Under the pieces are notes generated by a model. The model saw only the letters and a program-made list of their open reading frames with translations. It searched no databases and was not told the origin of the DNA. From assembly GCA_002389505.1 (NCBI GenBank), contig DGPA01000044.1, positions 118,467-182,466 of the forward strand: 64,000 bases of DNA, in the 5' to 3' direction. Every line of letters begins with the position of its first letter. Position 1 is the first letter of the stretch. A program made the translations under genes and the position numbers. Origin of the DNA: Halieaceae bacterium UBA4452 (GTDB lineage: Bacteria; Pseudomonadota; Gammaproteobacteria; Pseudomonadales; Halieaceae). Positions 60,636 through 64,000 of the stretch are shown piece by piece.

Positions 60636-61405
60636 ATGCCTACGAGCAATATATCGCCTTTACCACCTTGGTGAGCAAGGAGATCCGACGTTACCTACGC
60701 ATCTGGACACAAACTTTACTGCCTAGTGCCATCACTATGTCACTGTATTACGTAATCTTTGGCAATTTAATTGGATCGCGTATCGGTGAAATGGGTGGGC
60801 GAAGCTATATGGAGTTTGTTGTCCCAGGGCTGATCATGATGGCCATTGTTACCAACTCTTACTCCAACGTCGTATCATCTTTTTTTGGCGCTAAATTCAG
60901 CAATAGTGTCGAGGAGCTACTGGTCTCGCCTGTGCCTAACTACATCATTCTCTGGGGCTATATTATGGGCGGGGTATCCCGAGGCCTACTGGTCGCGATT
61001 ATCGTCACGACCGTGTCACTGCTGTTTACCTCTCTAGACATTTATCATCTGGGTATTGTAGTGGCTGTCGTAACGTTGACGTCGATATTGTTTGCCCTGT
61101 GTGGCTTCATCAACGCCGTATTTGCCAATAGTTTCGATGACATCAGTATTGTTCCCACCTTTGTCCTAACGCCGCTCACTTATTTAGGCGGTGTGTTTTA
61201 CTCATTGGATTTACTGCCTGAATTTTGGGCAAACGTGTCTCGAGCGAACCCGCTGGTTTATGTTGTTAATGCCTTCCGCTATGGTGTTTTAGGGGTGAGC
61301 GATGTCAATATAGGCTTCTCGTTTGCAATGATTGGGGGGTTTGCCGTGATTGCCTATTGGTACTGCATGTATTTGCTGCGCACAGGTAAGCGGCTGCGTA
61401 GCTGA
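60632..61405 (+). CDS. yadH: ABC-2 type permease YadH
   Basis: A 257-residue permease with six hydrophobic helices and the ABC-2 motif SRANPLVYVVNAFRYGVLG near the end. The N-terminus LVSKEIRRYLRIWTQTLLPSAITMSLYYVIF matches YadH. The ATG overlaps yadG as ATGA. The queF ATG follows one base after its stop. Confidence 0.92.
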   Translation: MNAYEQYIAFTTLVSKEIRRYLRIWTQTLLPSAITMSLYYVIFGNLIGSRIGEMGGRSYMEFVVPGLIMMAIVTNSYSNVVSSFFGAKFSNSVEELLVSPVPNYIILWGYIMGGVSRGLLVAIIVTTVSLLFTSLDIYHLGIVVAVVTLTSILFALCGFINAVFANSFDDISIVPTFVLTPLTYLGGVFYSLDLLPEFWANVSRANPLVYVVNAFRYGVLGVSDVNIGFSFAMIGGFAVIAYWYCMYLLRTGKRLRS

Positions 61406-61406
61406 T

Positions 61407-62213
61407 ATGGCACAAGTTCTCGGACGATCTATCGCTGCCCCGTTAACCTATGCGCCAGCGATTCTTCAGGCCATACCCCGCGCTGAGGGTAGAGATGGGC
61501 TTGGCTGGGATGATGCAACGACAATTTACGGCAGTGATGTGTGGCATCTCTACGAGTTATCTTGGCTTAACGCGAATGACATGCCCGTCTCATTCACCGG
61601 CACCTTGACTATTCCCTGCCAGTCGCGGGCAACGGTCGAGTCAAAGTCGTTGAAGCTGTATTTAAACTCGCTTAACTTTCACGTGTTTGAATGTTCAGAA
61701 GACGCAGCAAAGTGCATTATTGACGACCTGAGTGCGCTAGTTGGCATGCCCGTGGCATTGCGTTTTATTAAGCCCACGGATCTCAAGCAGATCACCCGCG
61801 AGCCCACTGGGTTTGATGTGGATGACTTCCCAGCGCACGCAAAGCCCACAGCCACCGACCGACAGATGCTACTGAAGACTGAGTCCATCATCGACGCTGA
61901 GAAGCTTATCAGTCATCATCTTCGCTCCTTATGTCCCGTTACGGGCCAACCCGATTGGGCAACGCTGGTACTCGAGTATCAGGGGCAGAAGCTCGATCGA
62001 CCATCGTTATCGGCATACATCAACTCTTTCCGTCAGCACCAGGAATACCATGAGCAGTGCGTGGAGCGCATCTATACTGACTTATTGGCGGTAACTGCTG
62101 CAGAGCAACTCACCGTCGTCGCCTATTATCAGCGTCGTGGGGGCATCGATATTACACCCTGGCGCTCGCGGCAACCCTTCGCTGCACCCCCCGATAGAAT
62201 GGCACGCCAGTGA
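61407..62213 (+). CDS. queF: NADPH-dependent 7-cyano-7-deazaguanine reductase QueF
   Basis: A 268-residue two-domain QueF that reduces preQ0 to preQ1 in queuosine synthesis. The QueF motif is ESKSLKLYLNS (78-88) and the catalytic Cys176 is in SLCPVTGQPDWATL, with Asp183 nearby. The length fits the YqcD-fused E. coli type and not the short B. subtilis form. The ATG at 61407 is the family start; a frame from 61350 lies inside yadH. The stop overlaps the next GTG. Confidence 0.95.
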   Translation: MAQVLGRSIAAPLTYAPAILQAIPRAEGRDGLGWDDATTIYGSDVWHLYELSWLNANDMPVSFTGTLTIPCQSRATVESKSLKLYLNSLNFHVFECSEDAAKCIIDDLSALVGMPVALRFIKPTDLKQITREPTGFDVDDFPAHAKPTATDRQMLLKTESIIDAEKLISHHLRSLCPVTGQPDWATLVLEYQGQKLDRPSLSAYINSFRQHQEYHEQCVERIYTDLLAVTAAEQLTVVAYYQRRGGIDITPWRSRQPFAAPPDRMARQ

Positions 62214-62767
62214 AATCTCGGGGCGTATTCGCCGTTGCCTGGTTGAGCTTGGCGGCCACCTTATGGGTGACACCCGTTGATGTCTACAGTCTTGATGTTG
62301 AGCAGGAACGTGAAGACAGCCGGGTCAAAGCCTTATTTATTACCCACTTATTTAGCTTTATTTCTTGGCCTGACGGCCATCAGGCCGAGCGCATTTGTGC
62401 GACACAAACATCGACGCTTTCTGAAGTCTTGGAAGAGGTCTTGGCGACAAAGCCAGGACTAAAAGTGACCCTCAGCGTTGTGTCGGGTGAGGATCGGTCA
62501 GCGTTGGCAACCTGTAACATATGGCTCCTTGAGGACGTGGACGATTTGATAAGGCTGCAAACAAATCGATCGCTCGGTCCTGTTCTGACTATCGGTGATC
62601 AGCAAGGTTTTGCAGAGAGGGGTGGCATGATCGAGTTGGCCCGGCGCTCCTCTCGAGTCACCTTGATTATTAATCGCGACCACGCAGAGGCGGCGGGGTT
62701 TAGTATCAGCAGCAAATTACTGCGTTTGGCCAGAATCGTTCGCACGTCTGGAGCTCGCAATGAATAG
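62210..62767 (+). CDS. YfiR-like periplasmic protein
   Basis: A 185-residue protein with a signal peptide (about 1-28) and the YfiR (DUF4154) fold: KALFITHLFSFISWPDG near the start, TIGDQQGFAERGGMIEL, and LIINRDHAEAAGFSISSKLLRLARIV at the end. In Pseudomonas YfiR binds and restrains the CHASE8 diguanylate cyclase YfiN. Here the gene overlaps a CHASE8-type histidine kinase by eight bases, so it may restrain that kinase (inference). The GTG overlaps the queF stop as GTGA. Confidence 0.8.
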   Translation: MKSRGVFAVAWLSLAATLWVTPVDVYSLDVEQEREDSRVKALFITHLFSFISWPDGHQAERICATQTSTLSEVLEEVLATKPGLKVTLSVVSGEDRSALATCNIWLLEDVDDLIRLQTNRSLGPVLTIGDQQGFAERGGMIELARRSSRVTLIINRDHAEAAGFSISSKLLRLARIVRTSGARNE

Positions 62768-64000
62768 GGCGGTGCGGGGTATTCGCCAACAGATCTCCGC
62801 GATAGCCGCGGGCGTTACCGCCGTGGTTATTGCCCTGGTGTTGTTCGCCCAGCTTGCGGTAAGCCTGCAAAGTAATCTCCACAAAGTGACTGATCAGAGC
62901 GCGGTATTAGCCAGACTAGTGGGCGACAACGCGGCAGCCGCTATTGTTTTTCAAGACCCCGCTGCGGCGACCGAGACATTGGCAACCCTTGCGCGATCAC
63001 CGCTGGTGTTATTGGGCGCCATTGAGCAGCCCGATGGATCGTTGTTTGCAGAGTTTAGAGTTGATGAAGACGGAGATATACGATTGCTCCATCGCAGCGA
63101 TCCACAGGCTGAGCTGCGTCAGCATTTCCATGTCCAAGCGGTTACTGAGCCAATCTGGTTAGACGGTATTGAATTAGGCTCTATTACACTGTGGATTAAT
63201 ACCTGGGATGTTTTTGCTCAAATTGCCACCAGCCTGTTCTTAAGCCTCCTGATTTGGCTGCTGGGTACGGCTGCCGCTTATTTTCTAGCGGAGAGGTTGA
63301 ATTCTCGCGTGGTAGGCCCCTTGGGCGGCTTGTCTAATTTGATGATGCAGGTGTCGGCAACCGAAGATTATAGTCAGCGATTTGACCATAAAGAAGATAA
63401 TGAAGTAGGTGTGCTTGCCGACAGCTTCAATCAAATGCTAGCTCAAATTGATGATCGGGAGAAACGTCTACAAGAAGCCATCAGTGATCTAGAAGTCGCC
63501 AGAGATCAAGCTGAAGATGCGGCTCGATCAAAGTCCTCTTTTCTTGCCAACATGTCTCACGAAATACGCACCCCGATGAATGGGGTCATTGGTATGACGT
63601 CATTACTGAAGCGAACGGAGTTAACCTCACAGCAGCAGCTTTACTTCGATACGATCGAAAAATCGGGTCGCTCACTGCTGATGCTCATTGATGATATCTT
63701 GGATTTCACTAAGATCGAGGCAGGGCGATTAGAAGTAAAAAATGCGCCCTATACGTTGCGCGAAACCCTTTTTTCAGTGCGAGAATTCTTTGACGCGCCA
63801 GCGCTTGCCAAAGGCCTTTCGTTTAATCTCGATATCGACAACAAGCTGCCGAGAATGTTGACCGGTGATAGCGGCAGAGTGAGGCAGGTATTGCTAAACC
63901 TTGTTGGTAATTCATTGAAATTTACCGAGCAAGGAAAAATTGCAGTCACGGTGAGTTTGGTGGGCGGTGAGCTACAGCAGCGCATTCGTTTTTCAGTGAC
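62760..64000 (+). CDS. CHASE8-HAMP sensor histidine kinase (partial, cut by window end)
   Basis: The first 413 residues of a membrane kinase that runs off the right edge. A helix at about 12-36 is followed by a periplasmic CHASE8-like domain (LVGDNAAAAIVFQDPAAATETLATL, about 36-150), a second helix (about 156-178), HAMP (about 180-232), a short coiled coil, HisKA with phospho-acceptor His267 in NMSHEIRTPMNGVIGM, and the start of an HATPase domain with the N-box NLVGNSLKFTE. The PMNGVIGM form is typical of hybrid kinases, so a receiver domain may follow outside the window. The ATG overlaps the YfiR-like gene end. Confidence 0.88.
   Translation, partial: MNRAVRGIRQQISAIAAGVTAVVIALVLFAQLAVSLQSNLHKVTDQSAVLARLVGDNAAAAIVFQDPAAATETLATLARSPLVLLGAIEQPDGSLFAEFRVDEDGDIRLLHRSDPQAELRQHFHVQAVTEPIWLDGIELGSITLWINTWDVFAQIATSLFLSLLIWLLGTAAAYFLAERLNSRVVGPLGGLSNLMMQVSATEDYSQRFDHKEDNEVGVLADSFNQMLAQIDDREKRLQEAISDLEVARDQAEDAARSKSSFLANMSHEIRTPMNGVIGMTSLLKRTELTSQQQLYFDTIEKSGRSLLMLIDDILDFTKIEAGRLEVKNAPYTLRETLFSVREFFDAPALAKGLSFNLDIDNKLPRMLTGDSGRVRQVLLNLVGNSLKFTEQGKIAVTVSLVGGELQQRIRFSV

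Overview
The window is an ordinary, densely packed chromosomal segment of a gammaproteobacterium. No phage, insertion sequence, CRISPR array or rRNA was seen. Several things point to the group: smc-zipA-ligA in that order, a full ccmABCDEFGHI cytochrome c maturation operon, EpmC, PdxB, the long QueF form, YadGH, a divergent tesA/ybbA pair, and tRNA genes that encode their own CCA ends. Smc (not MukB) next to ZipA suggests a Pseudomonas-like or marine Cellvibrionales-type (for example OM60/NOR5 or SAR92-like) lineage. That placement is inference.

Layout. 1-4.9 kb: the tail of an unknown gene, then an exported glutathione peroxidase with an HNH protein, an alpha/beta hydrolase, an acyltransferase, an EamA transporter and a HAD phosphatase. 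4.9-8.4 kb: a peroxide-defence block, in which rubrerythrin, a CCG-type Fe-S protein and a DUF3501 protein run leftward, opposite an OxyR with both redox cysteines. A T-N11-A dyad lies about 65 bp upstream of the rubrerythrin start point. 8.4-16.4 kb: YgiQ, an ion channel with a zinc ribbon, TesA and YbbA (whose start codons overlap head to head), YbbP and malate dehydrogenase. 16.7-24.6 kb: ttcA followed directly by ccmA-I. 24.6-33.9 kb: smc, zipA, ligA, an SLT-like lipoprotein and phoBR with a clear Pho box. 34-35 kb: hisC. 35.1-49.1 kb: the central TCA block, with gltA and a FabH-like synthase leftward, and sdhCDAB then sucAB-lpd-sucCD rightward. 49.2-53.1 kb: htpG behind a good sigma-32 promoter, sixA, a hydrolase and a DUF4892-like protein. 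53.1-59.2 kb: folE against prmB-aroC, a small membrane protein, an exported methyltransferase, tusA, epmC, pdxB and msrB. 59.35-59.56 kb: tRNA-Gly and tRNA-Glu, leftward, from one strong promoter. 59.7-64 kb: yadGH, queF, a YfiR-like protein and a CHASE8-type sensor histidine kinase cut by the window end.

How the parts fit. TCA genes (gltA, sdh, suc, lpd, with mdh apart) and the ccm operon serve aerobic respiration. OxyR, rubrerythrin, glutathione peroxidase and MsrB deal with its oxidants. Many genes are joined by 4-bp stop/start overlaps using GTG or TTG starts, which implies translational coupling.

No clear-cut new system is present. The best leads are the rubrerythrin/Fe-S/DUF3501 module under a likely OxyR operator, the YfiR-like protein paired with a histidine kinase instead of a diguanylate cyclase, an exported SAM-type methyltransferase, and the overlapping divergent starts of tesA and ybbA. 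No gene-free stretch exceeds about 300 bases.
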